Assembly: GCF_947497915.1 (NCBI RefSeq)
Contig: NZ_CANMIJ010000002.1
Coordinates: forward strand, 558,001 to 622,000
DNA: 64,000 bases
From: an uncultured Erythrobacter sp.
Lineage (GTDB): Bacteria; Pseudomonadota; Alphaproteobacteria; Sphingomonadales; Sphingomonadaceae
Direction: 5' to 3'
The position numbers and the translations under genes were made by a program. This document shows positions 27,396 through 36,347 of this stretch, piece by piece; position 1 is the first letter of the stretch, and every line of letters begins with the position of its first letter. The notes below the pieces were generated by a model. The model was not told the origin of the DNA and did no database searches. It saw only the letters and a program-made list of their open reading frames with translations.

Positions 27396-28148
27396 ATGTC
27401 ACTATCAGTCGATCTTTCTGGGCGCAGCGCCCTTATCACCGGCGCGTCTTCGGGTCTTGGGTCACGATTTGCACGCATCCTTGCAGCAAACGGCGCGAAT
27501 GTAGCCTTGGGCGCACGGCGCAAAGACCGCCTTGAGGCGCTGGCAGCCGAAATTGGCGATCAGGCTGCGGCAGTGGAGATGGATGTCGCGCGCGAGGCCG
27601 ATATCATCGCTGGCTTTGACGCCGCAGAACAAGCCTTTGGCACGGTGAACACCGTTATCGCCAATGCCGGAATTGACGGCGCAGGCATGGCGACAGACAC
27701 CAGCGAGGAAGAGATAGATCGAACGCTTTCGATCAATCTGAAAGGCGCCATCTTGACGGCGCGCGAAGGGGCGCGGCGGATGATCTCAGCTGGCGTTCCC
27801 GATGGCCGAATTGTCATGATCGCATCGATTACTGCGTTTGAACCATCGCCCGGCCTCGTCGCATATTCCGCTAGCAAGGCTGGCGTGGTCCAGGCTGCGC
27901 GAAGCATCGCGAAGGAATGGGCCCGCACCGGCATTTGCGTGAACACGATCTCGCCCGGATATATTCGCACCGCGATCAACGATGAATGGTTTAAAACCGA
28001 TATGGGGAAGAAGCAGGTCAACCGCTTTCCGAAACGCCGTCTGATGAGCGAAGAGGGGCTTGATGGCCCGCTATTATTCCTGTGCTCGGATGCCGCCGAA
28101 TTCGTGACCGGCGCAGACTTTGTTCTCGATGACGGGCAGTCTTTGTAA
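27396..28148 (+). CDS. Short-chain dehydrogenase/reductase
   Basis: The 250-residue oxidoreductase has the cofactor motif TGASSGLG (residues 15-22), NAGIDGAG, and the catalytic Y157/K161 in AYSASKAG. The C-terminal VTGADFVLDDGQSL is typical of FabG-like classical SDRs. The substrate is not evident. No Shine-Dalgarno precedes the ATG, so a leaderless message or weak initiation is possible. Confidence 0.9.
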   Translation: MSLSVDLSGRSALITGASSGLGSRFARILAANGANVALGARRKDRLEALAAEIGDQAAAVEMDVAREADIIAGFDAAEQAFGTVNTVIANAGIDGAGMATDTSEEEIDRTLSINLKGAILTAREGARRMISAGVPDGRIVMIASITAFEPSPGLVAYSASKAGVVQAARSIAKEWARTGICVNTISPGYIRTAINDEWFKTDMGKKQVNRFPKRRLMSEEGLDGPLLFLCSDAAEFVTGADFVLDDGQSL

Positions 28149-28217
28149 TTCGCGCTTTGCTTTCATTAAGAATATTGGCCTAATACTCTCGCCAATCGCT
28201 CTAGCTGAGTAAAACGC

Positions 28218-28577
28218 ATGTATTCTATCACCACCAATTCATCTCAAAGCCTCGTCGAGTTGACCTTCAGCGGGCCTATGGATCAAGACCCCGCTGCGTT
28301 CTTCAAAGAATTGACGGGCTCGGCCGATAGAGTCCGGCGCTCAACCGGATCTTGGCAATTGCTCGTCGACTTTACCGAAACGGATGTAATGGTTCAGGAG
28401 CGCGCGCAAAACACCGGCAAGATTTTCGAGTGGTGCTTGGCCAACGGTATTTCGAAGACCGCGATTGTTGCCAGTTCGGCCACCCAGAAAATGCAAATCC
28501 GGCGGGTCACAAATGCCAGCAAGCTGATCGAATTTTTTGACACAGCGGCGCAAGCACAGGCGTGGCTCAAGCGCTAG
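28218..28577 (+). CDS. Small protein with possible STAS/SpoIIAA-like fold
   Basis: The 119-residue cytoplasmic protein alternates short strands and helices: LVELTFSGPM, WQLLVDFTE, GKIFEWCLANGI, KTAIVASSA and KLIEFFDTAAQAQAWLKR. The order and the final DTAAQAQAWL resemble SpoIIAA-like/STAS domains, but this is a pattern impression only. ATTGGC at 28175-28180 and GCCAAT at 28192-28197 form an inverted repeat upstream. Function is unknown. Confidence 0.7.
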   Translation: MYSITTNSSQSLVELTFSGPMDQDPAAFFKELTGSADRVRRSTGSWQLLVDFTETDVMVQERAQNTGKIFEWCLANGISKTAIVASSATQKMQIRRVTNASKLIEFFDTAAQAQAWLKR

Positions 28578-28651
28578 CAACTGGCCAGTTTTGGGCAGAG
28601 GACTGACCTTTGCGGCTGCAATTTTGTAGTGGCTCGTCAAGTCTGCCAAAA

Positions 28652-28691
28652 GTGTCTAGGCTCTGGTTATGATGTGTTTGCCTAGCCACAC
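28652..28691. repeat. Inverted repeat in the leader of the DUF6481 gene
   Basis: GTGTCTAGGC (28652-28661) pairs with GCCTAG and ACAC (28680-28691), with a CC bulge. Together with the palindrome AACTGGCCAGTT at 28579-28590, it is the only clear structure in the 252 bases between the STAS-like gene and the DUF6481 gene. It may be a 5' UTR fold. Confidence 0.3.
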
Positions 28692-28829
28692 GCGATAGGA
28701 TTAGACTGGTCAGCAAATTCCGCAATCAGCGACGCACGTGCGGCCATTTCACGGCTAAGCCAGCCAGATCATTATTTACCACATAAATGCGCTGTCCTTC
28801 TATCGACGCGCCAACAGGAGTGAATGTCG

Positions 28830-29159
28830 ATGAAGGGTTACAAAGAACCAAGCCACCAAGACAGAGTGGCCGCTGCTGCTAAGGCTAAGCAAAAGGCCTT
28901 GGCCAAGTTGAAAGCCGCGCCCAAGCCAAACGAAGCCGAATTGGCCGCAATGGCTGCCCGCCGGGTTGAACGTGAGGCCAAGGCCGAAGAAAAGCGGAAA
29001 GCGGCTCGCGAAGCTCGGCAGGAAAAGCAACGCTTGGCACAGGAAAAGCGCGAAAAGGCAAAGCAGGAGCGCGAAAAGGCCGAGCCTCCGAAACGGTCCG
29101 AGGCGGAGTTAAAAGCGGCTCGCGATGCCCGCTATGCCGCTCGCAAAAATCGCAAGTGA
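28830..29159 (+). CDS. DUF6481 family protein
   Basis: The ~109-residue product is very rich in Lys, Ala, Glu and Arg and probably forms one long helix. It starts MKGYKEPSHQDRV and ends ARDARYAARKNRK, which matches the DUF6481 pattern. GGAG lies nine bases upstream of 28830; an ATG at 28824 lies only three from it. Such small basic coiled proteins in alphaproteobacteria often bind nucleic acid, but this is inference. The stop overlaps the next GTG start. Confidence 0.8.
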   Translation: MKGYKEPSHQDRVAAAAKAKQKALAKLKAAPKPNEAELAAMAARRVEREAKAEEKRKAAREARQEKQRLAQEKREKAKQEREKAEPPKRSEAELKAARDARYAARKNRK

Positions 29160-30310
29160 CAACGGGCTCGGTGCATTTTCGTGATTTCGATTCTGCAGAA
29201 TTTCTTCGCGAATATTGGCAGAAAAAGCCGCTCCTGATCAAGTCTCCTTGGGCGTCATGGTCAAACCCCGTCGATCCCGATGAACTGGCTGGCTTGGCGT
29301 GCGAAGATCACGTTGAATCCCGCCTTATCACGCAGTCAGACCCCGAATGGGAACTGGAGCATGGTCCTTTGCCCGAAGATCGCTTTGAGCGACAAGGCAA
29401 AGCCCCGTGGACACTGCTTGTTCAAGCGGTCGATCATCATATCCCGTCCGTTGCCGCTCTGCTCGATTGCTTTCGGTTTGTGCCCAACTGGCGCGTTGAT
29501 GATGTGATGGTCAGCTATGCAGTGGATGGCGGCGGAGTGGGCGCACACTTCGATCACTATGACGTGTTTCTGGTGCAGGGTTTGGGACGGCGACGCTGGG
29601 AACTGGGCGGGTTATGCGACGAAAATTCCGAACTTTTGCCGCACTCCAATCTATTGCTGCTCGCTGACTTCGAACCCACCGATGAATGGATATTGGAGGA
29701 GGGCGACATTCTCTACGTTCCCCCTCGATTTGCGCATCGCGGCACCGCTGTTGGCGATGATTGCATGACGTACTCTATCGGGTTCCGTGCGCCATCCCGC
29801 GCGGAGCTGGTTGAGGATTGGGCAGAAGATGTAGCGGACCAGATGCTGGATCAGGACCGCTACACCGACCCCCAATTGGCGCAGCAGGACAATCCGGGCG
29901 AAATCGGCTCAGAGGCTATCTCCCAGCTTCACAGCATGGTCACCGAAAAGATGCTCGACCAGGGCAGTTTCATGCGGTGGTTTGGGCGATACAACACGAT
30001 GCCGAAAAATCCGGACATCGACTGGCAGCCGGACATTCTGGCGAGCGCGGATGATATCCGGCAGAGCTTGGTCGAGGGCGCCACGTTGATCCGCAATCCC
30101 GCCAGCCGCTTCTCCTTCGTTCGAGAGCCTCAATCATCGATCCTGTTGTTCGTCGATGGGCAGTGTTTTTCCTGCTCTGGCGATGAAGCAATATTTGCCG
30201 AAAATGTCTGCGCGAGCGCACGGCTGACGGTCGAGCCTGATGCTTCGCAGCCAACGCTGGATTTGATCGCCAAACTGTTCAACCAAGGAAGCGTGGCTTT
30301 AGACCTGTAA
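29156..30310 (+). CDS. roxA: JmjC/cupin ribosomal oxygenase RoxA-like
   Basis: This 384-residue Fe(II)/2-oxoglutarate oxygenase resembles YcfD/RoxA, which hydroxylates an arginine of ribosomal protein L16. The HxD of GVGAHFDHYDVFLVQG and the distal His of VPPRFAHRGTAVGDD give the iron triad. The C-terminal part (about 240-384) matches the winged-helix end of the family. It starts at GTG 29156, overlapping the DUF6481 stop (GTGA). A 14-base hairpin fills the space to convergent rluE. Confidence 0.9.
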   Translation: MTTGSVHFRDFDSAEFLREYWQKKPLLIKSPWASWSNPVDPDELAGLACEDHVESRLITQSDPEWELEHGPLPEDRFERQGKAPWTLLVQAVDHHIPSVAALLDCFRFVPNWRVDDVMVSYAVDGGGVGAHFDHYDVFLVQGLGRRRWELGGLCDENSELLPHSNLLLLADFEPTDEWILEEGDILYVPPRFAHRGTAVGDDCMTYSIGFRAPSRAELVEDWAEDVADQMLDQDRYTDPQLAQQDNPGEIGSEAISQLHSMVTEKMLDQGSFMRWFGRYNTMPKNPDIDWQPDILASADDIRQSLVEGATLIRNPASRFSFVREPQSSILLFVDGQCFSCSGDEAIFAENVCASARLTVEPDASQPTLDLIAKLFNQGSVALDL

Positions 30311-30324
30311 GCCTGCTCGCAGGC
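30311..30324. terminator. Hairpin between convergent roxA and rluE
   Basis: GCCTG at 30311-30315 and CAGGC at 30320-30324 flank a CTCG loop and fill almost the whole 15-base gap between the two stop codons. The palindrome could end transcription from both sides, although T-runs are missing. Confidence 0.35.
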
Positions 30325-30325
30325 C

Positions 30326-30874
30326 TCAGGGCTGGACGTCTTTCCATTGTCCTGGCTCAGTGCCCTCAACAGTCCAATCGCCGATGGACCACCGGACCAA
30401 CCGCAAAGTCGGAAATCCTATCGCTGCGGTCATTCTGCGCACTTGACGGTTTCTCCCTTCGCGGATCGTCATTCTCAGCCAAGTGTCCGGCACGGTTTTG
30501 CGCACGCGGATCGGCGGATCGCGTGGCCACAAATCTGGCTCCGCTATCTGGTCAACCTCGGCTGGCCTCGTCATCCCATCTTTAAGTTGAATGCCTTGCC
30601 GCAACTGGTCCAGATCGTGTTCCTGAGGGTCGCCTTCGACTTGTACAAGATATGTCTTAGGCGTCTTGAACCGCGGATCGGATATCCGCGCTTGCAAGCG
30701 GCCATCGTCGCACAGCAGAAGCAACCCTTCGCTATCGCGATCAAGGCGGCCCGCTGGATAGACCCCCTTCAATTGGATGAAGTCTGACAGCGTCGCCCGA
30801 GCGGTTTCTGACCCGCGATCCGTGAACTGCGACAGCACACCGAATGGCTTATTGAAGACAATCAACCTAGCCAT
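30326..30874 (-). CDS. rluE: 23S rRNA pseudouridine synthase RluE-like
   Basis: The 182-residue enzyme belongs to the RsuA/RluB/E/F group. It has the N-terminal IVFNKPFGVLSQFTDRGS and catalytic GRLDRDSEGLLLL, and a second GDPQEHDLDQLRQGIQL. It lacks the S4 domain, as RluE does, and should modify U2457 of 23S rRNA. It is one of two pseudouridine synthases in the window and lies convergent to another ribosome-modifying enzyme, RoxA. Confidence 0.9.
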   Translation of the reverse strand: MARLIVFNKPFGVLSQFTDRGSETARATLSDFIQLKGVYPAGRLDRDSEGLLLLCDDGRLQARISDPRFKTPKTYLVQVEGDPQEHDLDQLRQGIQLKDGMTRPAEVDQIAEPDLWPRDPPIRVRKTVPDTWLRMTIREGRNRQVRRMTAAIGFPTLRLVRWSIGDWTVEGTEPGQWKDVQP

Positions 30875-31057
30875 TCTAATGTCCTCTCATATCGATTGAA
30901 GCCGCAGGGTTTTGGGCGCGGGATTGACCGTGCTGGACTTAAAACAGCGTCATGGCCGCACGCCCGGAAAGGGCAAGCCATACCGGATCCGCCGCGCCTG
31001 CGCCATGCGGACAAGCGGCCTTCCGGCTGGAAAGAGTTTCATCTTTAAATGAAGGAA

Positions 31058-31132
31058 TGGTGCCACGAGAGAGAATTGAACTCTCGGCCTCGTCATTACC
31101 AATGACGCGCTCTACCACTGAGCTACCGCGGC
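31058..31132 (-). tRNA. tRNA-Thr (anticodon GGT)
   Basis: On the minus strand a full cloverleaf can be folded. The acceptor GCCGCGG pairs with UCGUGGC with two G-U pairs. The anticodon stem CGUCA/UGACG holds loop UUGGUAA, so the anticodon is GGU, reading ACC and ACU. The T stem is GAGAG/CUCUC with loop UUCAAUU. The 3' end is A plus an encoded CCA. It is the only tRNA found. Confidence 0.95.
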
Positions 31133-31149
31133 CCCTTTCGAGACGCGCG

Positions 31150-31178
31150 CCTATCGTTGGGGCAGCGCGTCTTGTCAA
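31150..31178 (-). promoter_or_regulatory. Promoter of tRNA-Thr
   Basis: On the minus strand a perfect TTGACA (-35, 31173-31178) is followed by a 17-base spacer and GATAGG (31150-31155), a weak -10 but properly spaced. It lies 17 bases before the mature tRNA 5' end. Confidence 0.6.
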
Positions 31179-31221
31179 GCCATCCTTGAACCATCGCGCA
31201 CTTAACGGCAATGGATTGCGT

Positions 31222-31371
31222 ATGAGTGAAGAGACAAGCAAGAATCTATCGCGTGAAGAGCGTCTGGCTGCGAAACTTCGTGAGAACCTGCGTCGCCGCA
31301 AAGCTCAAGGGCGGGCAATCGACAGCGAATCGCGCGATAACGGGGTTTCCAAGGACGACGCCGGGGGCTAG
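31222..31371 (+). CDS. Small basic protein of unknown function
   Basis: A 49-residue product begins MSEETSKNLSREERLAAKLR and continues as a charged helix ENLRRRKAQGRAIDSE. It has no signal peptide or known domain. It sits between the tRNA and gpmA on the same strand as gpmA. The gene has ordinary high-GC codon use. Small proteins of this kind are commonly annotated beside gpmA in erythrobacters, from memory, and this should be checked. Confidence 0.6.
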   Translation: MSEETSKNLSREERLAAKLRENLRRRKAQGRAIDSESRDNGVSKDDAGG

Positions 31372-31423
31372 TGCCCTTCTGTGATTTTCAACGGGCGAAA
31401 CCGCCTGCTCCCTCGGAGACAAA

Positions 31424-32110
31424 ATGCCTAAGCTAATTCTTGTCCGCCACGGCCAAAGCCAGTGGAACCTGGAAAACCGCTTCACCGGTTGGTGGGATGT
31501 CGATCTGACGGATAAAGGCATCGAGGAAGCCAAGGCCGCCGGCACCCTTATGAAAGACAAAGGCGTCTTGCCGACTACGTGCTTCACTTCGCTTCAAACG
31601 CGCGCGATCAAGACGCTCAATCTTGCGCTGGGCGAAGCGGGCCGTTTGTGGCTTCCGGTGACCAAAGACTGGCGCCTGAATGAGCGTCACTATGGCGGGC
31701 TGACCGGCCTCAACAAACAAGAAACGCGAGACAAGCATGGCGATGAGCAGGTCCATGTCTGGCGCCGCAGTTTTGATGTGCCTCCGCCACCAATGGAACC
31801 GGGCAGCGAATACGATCCGGGCGCAGACCCGCGTTATGAGGGCATCGATGTGCCTTACACCGAAAGCCTGAAACTCACGATTGAGCGGGTGCTGCCTTAT
31901 TGGGAAAGTGATATCCTGCCAGTGCTGGCCAACGGCGAAACTGTTATTATTTCAGCCCACGGCAATTCGCTGCGCGCGCTGGTAAAGCATCTGTCAGGCA
32001 TTTCGGATGACGACATCACAGGGCTGGAAATCCCGACGGGCCAGCCGATCATTTATGACTTTGACGACGATATGGTGCCGGGTGAACGGTACTATCTGAA
32101 AGACAGCTGA
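31424..32110 (+). CDS. gpmA: 2,3-bisphosphoglycerate-dependent phosphoglycerate mutase
   Basis: The 228-residue glycolytic enzyme interconverts 3- and 2-phosphoglycerate. It starts [15 protein letters not shown] (phosphohistidine H9), has the [16 protein letters not shown] insertion typical of GpmA, and [15 protein letters not shown] near the C terminus. GGAG lies eight bases before the ATG. It is the first gene of a co-directional ten-gene run. Confidence 0.96.
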   Translation: MPKLILVRHGQSQWNLENRFTGWWDVDLTDKGIEEAKAAGTLMKDKGVLPTTCFTSLQTRAIKTLNLALGEAGRLWLPVTKDWRLNERHYGGLTGLNKQETRDKHGDEQVHVWRRSFDVPPPPMEPGSEYDPGADPRYEGIDVPYTESLKLTIERVLPYWESDILPVLANGETVIISAHGNSLRALVKHLSGISDDDITGLEIPTGQPIIYDFDDDMVPGERYYLKDS

Positions 32111-32124
32111 GGGACGCCGCGCAT

Positions 32125-32607
32125 ATGGGGGCAAAAATTGCAATCGTAATGGGCAGCCAGTCCGACTGGCCAACCATGAAACTCGCCTGCGAGGTTTTGA
32201 CCGAGCTCGAAGTCGAGCATGAGGCACGGATCGTCTCTGCCCACCGCACACCTGACCGGATGAGCGCCTTTGCCAAAGGAGCCGAGGGCGAAGGCTTCGA
32301 TGTAATTATCGCAGGCGCAGGGGGCGCCGCGCATCTTCCCGGAATGATCGCAGCGATGACACATTTGCCCGTGCTGGGCGTGCCGGTTCAATCCAAGGCT
32401 CTTTCGGGCTGGGACAGCTTGCTTTCCATCGCGCAAATGCCGGGCGGCATTCCAGTAGGCACTCTTGCTATTGGAGATGCTGGCGCAAAGAATGCTGGCC
32501 TGATGGCTGCAGCCATTCTGGCCCTGTCTGACGAAGAACTGTCCGAGCGGCTTCAGGATTGGCGCGCAGCACGCAGCGCCGATGTCGCAGAAACGCCGGT
32601 AGATTGA
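32125..32607 (+). CDS. purE: 5-(carboxyamino)imidazole ribonucleotide mutase
   Basis: The 160-residue PurE converts N5-CAIR to CAIR in purine synthesis. It shows [15 protein letters not shown], the [14 protein letters not shown] [10 protein letters not shown] and [16 protein letters not shown]. Its stop overlaps the purK start (TGATG), as usual for this enzyme pair. Confidence 0.97.
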   Translation: MGAKIAIVMGSQSDWPTMKLACEVLTELEVEHEARIVSAHRTPDRMSAFAKGAEGEGFDVIIAGAGGAAHLPGMIAAMTHLPVLGVPVQSKALSGWDSLLSIAQMPGGIPVGTLAIGDAGAKNAGLMAAAILALSDEELSERLQDWRAARSADVAETPVD

Positions 32608-33686
32608 TGAGCGATACGCCCCTCTCTCCCGGCTCGACTATCGGCATTCTTGGCGGAGGCCAGCTTGGCCGAATGATGGCGATGGCCGCGATCCAGCTTG
32701 GCTACCGCGTCGTCGGCTATGCCCCGGCAGGCGATAATGTCGCGGCGTCGGCATGCGATGATTTCTTCGAGAATGGCTGGGGCGAGAAAGACGCGCTCGC
32801 GGCCTTTGCCTCGCAATGCGACGTTGTGACGTGGGAGTTTGAGAACGTCCCGCTTTCGGCTGTCGAAGCGATCCCGGAACACCTGCTCGCACCGCATCCC
32901 AAAGCGCTCGGCATTGCGCAAGACCGGTTGAACGAAAAGCAATTTGTCGAGCAACTTGGGGCCAAATGCGCGCCTTACATCCGCGTTGACAGTGACGATG
33001 ATTTTGCCCGCGCGGTGGAGCGGGTCGGCGCGCCCGGCATCCTGAAAACCGCGCGCGATGGCTATGACGGGAAAGGGCAATGGCGCATCAACTCCGCCCA
33101 TGAGGCCGAAGGCGTTCGCTTCCCGGGCCGCACCTGCATTTACGAAGGCATGGTCGGATTCGAGACCGAATTTTCGGTGATCCTTGTTCGCTCGAAAACC
33201 GGCGAGGTGCGTTTTTGGGATAGCTCGGCCAACACCCATGAAGGCGGCATGCTGATCCATTCCGTTTTGCCCGCTGGCGACCTTGTCGAAGCACAAGTCG
33301 AAGAAGCGCGCGGCATAGCGGCGAAAACCGCAGAGGCGCTAAAATATGTTGGCGTGCTGACGCTTGAATTCTTCGCGACCAGATCCGGCCCGATCTTCAA
33401 CGAAATGGCCCCGCGCGTTCACAATTCGGGGCATTGGACGATCGAGGCATCGGCCACGAGCCAGTTTGAGAACCACATCCGCGCGATTGCTGGCCTGCCG
33501 CTGGGCGGGACCGCGACCCGCTTTGCCAGCGTCGATATGCGCAATATCGTCGGCGATGATGCGCTCACTGCGCACCAAATATTGACTGAAGAGGGCGAGC
33601 CGCACCTGCACCTTTATGGTAAGCGCGAGGCCCGCGACGGGCGTAAGATGGGCCATGTGACACGGGTCAGCCACGAAGCGCCGTAA
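32607..33686 (+). CDS. purK: N5-carboxyaminoimidazole ribonucleotide synthase
   Basis: This 359-residue ATP-grasp enzyme makes N5-CAIR from AIR, bicarbonate and ATP. It begins with a GILGGGQLGRMMAMAA dinucleotide-like motif, then AQDRLNEKQFVEQLG and the ATP-grasp core ILKTARDGYDGKGQ. EFFATRSGPIFNEMAPRVHN supplies the metal ligands. It is coupled to purE by a one-base overlap; a start further upstream at 32559 would sit inside purE. Confidence 0.96.
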   Translation: MSDTPLSPGSTIGILGGGQLGRMMAMAAIQLGYRVVGYAPAGDNVAASACDDFFENGWGEKDALAAFASQCDVVTWEFENVPLSAVEAIPEHLLAPHPKALGIAQDRLNEKQFVEQLGAKCAPYIRVDSDDDFARAVERVGAPGILKTARDGYDGKGQWRINSAHEAEGVRFPGRTCIYEGMVGFETEFSVILVRSKTGEVRFWDSSANTHEGGMLIHSVLPAGDLVEAQVEEARGIAAKTAEALKYVGVLTLEFFATRSGPIFNEMAPRVHNSGHWTIEASATSQFENHIRAIAGLPLGGTATRFASVDMRNIVGDDALTAHQILTEEGEPHLHLYGKREARDGRKMGHVTRVSHEAP

Positions 33687-33691
33687 GCCTG

Positions 33692-34201
33692 ATGCAAGAA
33701 CCCGAAATCGTCTTGATCTATGCGCGCGCCGCCAATGGCGCGATTGGCTATGAAGGCAGCCTGCCGTGGCATCTGCCCGCTGATCTCAAGCGGTTCAAAG
33801 CGCTCACCATGAACAAGCCAATGGTGATGGGTCGCAAAACTTTTGAAAGCCTGCCAGGCCTGCTTCCCGGCCGTCGCCACATCGTGCTGACCCGCAAAGA
33901 ACGCTGGGACAGCGAAGGCGCCGAAGTGGTCGGATCGGTTGCCGAAGCGCGCGCCTTGGCCAGCAAAGGCAATGACACTGGCGAGATTGCAGTCGTTGGC
34001 GGCGCGGCGATTTACGACGTGTTCCGCCCGCTCGCTCACCGGATCGAAGTCACAGAAATTCACGCCGACTTTAAGGGTGACACCTTCATGAAACCGCTCG
34101 GTGCGGAATGGGAAGTGACTGCGCGCGAGGATCACGCAACCGAAGGCGACCGTCCCGCCTATTCATTCGTAACCTATCACCGCTGCGGGGAAGAAGTGTG
34201 A
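33692..34201 (+). CDS. folA: Dihydrofolate reductase
   Basis: The 169-residue enzyme reduces dihydrofolate with NADPH. Family residues are seen in ARAANGAIGYEGSLPWHLPA, MVMGRKTFESLPGLLPGR and VVGGAAIYDVF. A single chromosomal folA fits its place beside purine genes that need formyl-THF. It starts five bases after purK and its stop overlaps the next start. Confidence 0.95.
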   Translation: MQEPEIVLIYARAANGAIGYEGSLPWHLPADLKRFKALTMNKPMVMGRKTFESLPGLLPGRRHIVLTRKERWDSEGAEVVGSVAEARALASKGNDTGEIAVVGGAAIYDVFRPLAHRIEVTEIHADFKGDTFMKPLGAEWEVTAREDHATEGDRPAYSFVTYHRCGEEV

Positions 34202-35421
34202 TGCGCAAATTTGTGATCGGACTGGCAGCATTGCTGGCAATCGCAGCCGCCGGGTTCTTCATCTTTGCGCCTGGCATGGTCGACCGCGATATGAACCGCG
34301 TTGATGGCAAGGAATTGCCGCCGGTTACCGACGCTGCGCTCGCCCTGCACAGCAAGCTCACCATCGTCGATCTGCATTCCGATACGCTTTTGTGGAAGCG
34401 CGATATGCTGGACCGGCACGATTACGGGCATATGGACCTGCCGCGACTGCAAGACGGCAATGTCGCGTTGCAAGTGTTCTCCAGCGTCACCAAAACGCCG
34501 AAGAACCAAAACTACGACAACAACAGCGCGGATGGCGACAACATCACGATGCTGGTGTTCGGTCAGTTACAGCCGCCGCGTACTTGGACGTCTTTGTTAG
34601 AGCGTTCGCTTTATCATGCGCAAAAGCTGGATGAAGCTGTCGCGCAGTCGGGCAAAGGTCTGATGAAGGTCGGTTCGGCTGATGACGTAGGCGGCTTGAT
34701 GCTGGTTCGCGCACTTGGTCAGGAAACAACTGGCGCGCTGTTCAGCGCCGAGGGTCTGCACAATCTCGAAGGCGATCTGGATAATTTGGATGTGCTGTAT
34801 GACGCCGGAATGCGCATGGCAGGCCTCACCCATTTCTTCGACAACAAGCTCGCCGGATCAATGCATGGCGAGGAAAAAGGCGGCCTTACCGATATGGGCC
34901 GCGAGGCGATCCGCCGCATGGAAGCCATGGGCATGATTGTCGACATCGCGCATTGCAGCAATGCCTGCGTTACGGATATTCTTACGATGGCAAGTCGTCC
35001 CGTCGTCTCCAGCCATGGCGGCGTGCAGGCGACCTGTGATGTGAACCGCAATTTGAACGATGATCACATTCGCGGAGTGGCCGAGACAGGCGGCATTATC
35101 GGGATCGGATATTGGGAAGGCGCGGTGTGCGACACCTCGCCCGCTGCCATTGCCAAAGCGATGAAACATGTCCGCGATCTGGTCGGGATCGAACATGTCG
35201 CATTGGGCAGCGATTTTGATGGCACGGTGCTTGTCCGGTTCGATACGAGCGGGCTGATCCATGTGACGCAGGCATTGATCGATGCAGGGTTTACCGAAGA
35301 AGAGATACGCGCCGTTATGGGCGGCAATGCGATCCGCGTGATTGGCGAGGGATTGATGCCGCTTGCTGATCTGCCCCTACCTCCTGAGCCATCCGCCGAA
35401 TTGGAAGAGGCGGCTGCCTGA
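34201..35421 (+). CDS. M19-family membrane dipeptidase
   Basis: The 406-residue protein is a renal-dipeptidase-type binuclear zinc hydrolase with an N-terminal signal anchor (residues about 2-22). Zinc-binding motifs are VDLHSDTLL (H59, D61), GLTHFFDNKLAGS, IVDIAHCSNA and VSSHGG. It should hydrolyse dipeptides, perhaps D-residue ones, in the periplasm. It overlaps folA by one base and ribF by one base, so it is embedded in a housekeeping operon. Its C-terminal tail is acidic. Confidence 0.92.
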   Translation: MRKFVIGLAALLAIAAAGFFIFAPGMVDRDMNRVDGKELPPVTDAALALHSKLTIVDLHSDTLLWKRDMLDRHDYGHMDLPRLQDGNVALQVFSSVTKTPKNQNYDNNSADGDNITMLVFGQLQPPRTWTSLLERSLYHAQKLDEAVAQSGKGLMKVGSADDVGGLMLVRALGQETTGALFSAEGLHNLEGDLDNLDVLYDAGMRMAGLTHFFDNKLAGSMHGEEKGGLTDMGREAIRRMEAMGMIVDIAHCSNACVTDILTMASRPVVSSHGGVQATCDVNRNLNDDHIRGVAETGGIIGIGYWEGAVCDTSPAAIAKAMKHVRDLVGIEHVALGSDFDGTVLVRFDTSGLIHVTQALIDAGFTEEEIRAVMGGNAIRVIGEGLMPLADLPLPPEPSAELEEAAA

Positions 35422-36347
35422 TGCGCTGGCTCGATCACCGAGATGACATCACACAGGCGCTACGCGGCGCCGTCATCGCGCTTGGCAATTTTGATGGCTT
35501 TCACCGCGGGCACCAATCTGTCGCGGGCGAAGCAATTCAGTGGGCGCATGACGAAGGTCGCCCTTCAATCATTGCCACATTTGATCCGCATCCCGTGCGC
35601 CATTTCCGCCCCGACGTGCCGCCATTCCGCCTCACCACTTTGGAACAGCGCCAAGAGCTGTATCTCGCCGCAGGCGCGACCGCGATGCTGGTGTTCCATT
35701 TCGATAACGAACTGGCGACCACCAGCGCCGAGGATTTCATCACAGAGATCCTGATCAAACGCTTTGGCGCATTCGGCGTTGTCACAGGCGGCGATTTCAC
35801 CTTTGGCCAAGGCGCAAAGGGCAATGTCGATCTGCTGCGCACATTTGGCCGCGAACAAGGGCTTGAGAGCCGCGTAGTCGAGGCGGTGAAAGGCAGCGGC
35901 GATATCGTCTCTTCCAGCCGCGTGCGGGAGGCATTGCGCGATGGCGACCCTCAGCTTGCAGCCGAACTCCTAACCCGCCCCTTTGCCATCCGAGGCATTG
36001 TCGAACATGGCGATAAAAACGGGCGCAAGCTTGGCTATCCGACCGCGAACCTCGCCATCGATACCTATCTGCGACCCAAATACGGGGTCTATGCGGTCAC
36101 CGGCAAAATCCTCAGCACCGGCGAAGAATTGAAAGGCGCGGCCAATATCGGCGTCCGCCCGCAATTCGAGCCGCCCAAGGAATTGCTAGAACCCTATTTC
36201 TTCGATTTCTCCGGCGATCTGTATGGTCAGGAAATTGAGGTCGCGTTCCACCACTTTCTGCGCGGCGAGGCCAAGTTTGACAGCCTTGATGCGCTGATGG
36301 AGCAGATGGAGCGCGACTGCACAGAGGCTAAACGGCTACTTCCATGA
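35421..36347 (+). CDS. ribF: Bifunctional riboflavin kinase/FAD synthetase
   Basis: The 308-residue enzyme makes FMN and FAD from riboflavin. The N-terminal FAD synthetase module has VIALGNFDGFHRGHQ and the VTGGDFTFGQGAKGN loop. The C-terminal kinase module includes GYPTANLAID and the RPQFEPPKELLEPYFFDF region. It overlaps both neighbours and stands upstream of ileS-lspA, a conserved order in proteobacteria, interrupted here by a GDPD-like gene. Confidence 0.96.
   Translation: MRWLDHRDDITQALRGAVIALGNFDGFHRGHQSVAGEAIQWAHDEGRPSIIATFDPHPVRHFRPDVPPFRLTTLEQRQELYLAAGATAMLVFHFDNELATTSAEDFITEILIKRFGAFGVVTGGDFTFGQGAKGNVDLLRTFGREQGLESRVVEAVKGSGDIVSSSRVREALRDGDPQLAAELLTRPFAIRGIVEHGDKNGRKLGYPTANLAIDTYLRPKYGVYAVTGKILSTGEELKGAANIGVRPQFEPPKELLEPYFFDFSGDLYGQEIEVAFHHFLRGEAKFDSLDALMEQMERDCTEAKRLLP

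Noticed and set aside
28579..28590. The palindrome AACTGGCCAGTT as an operator or integration site
   Set aside because: It occurs once, is not near a promoter and has no flanking direct repeats or integrase.
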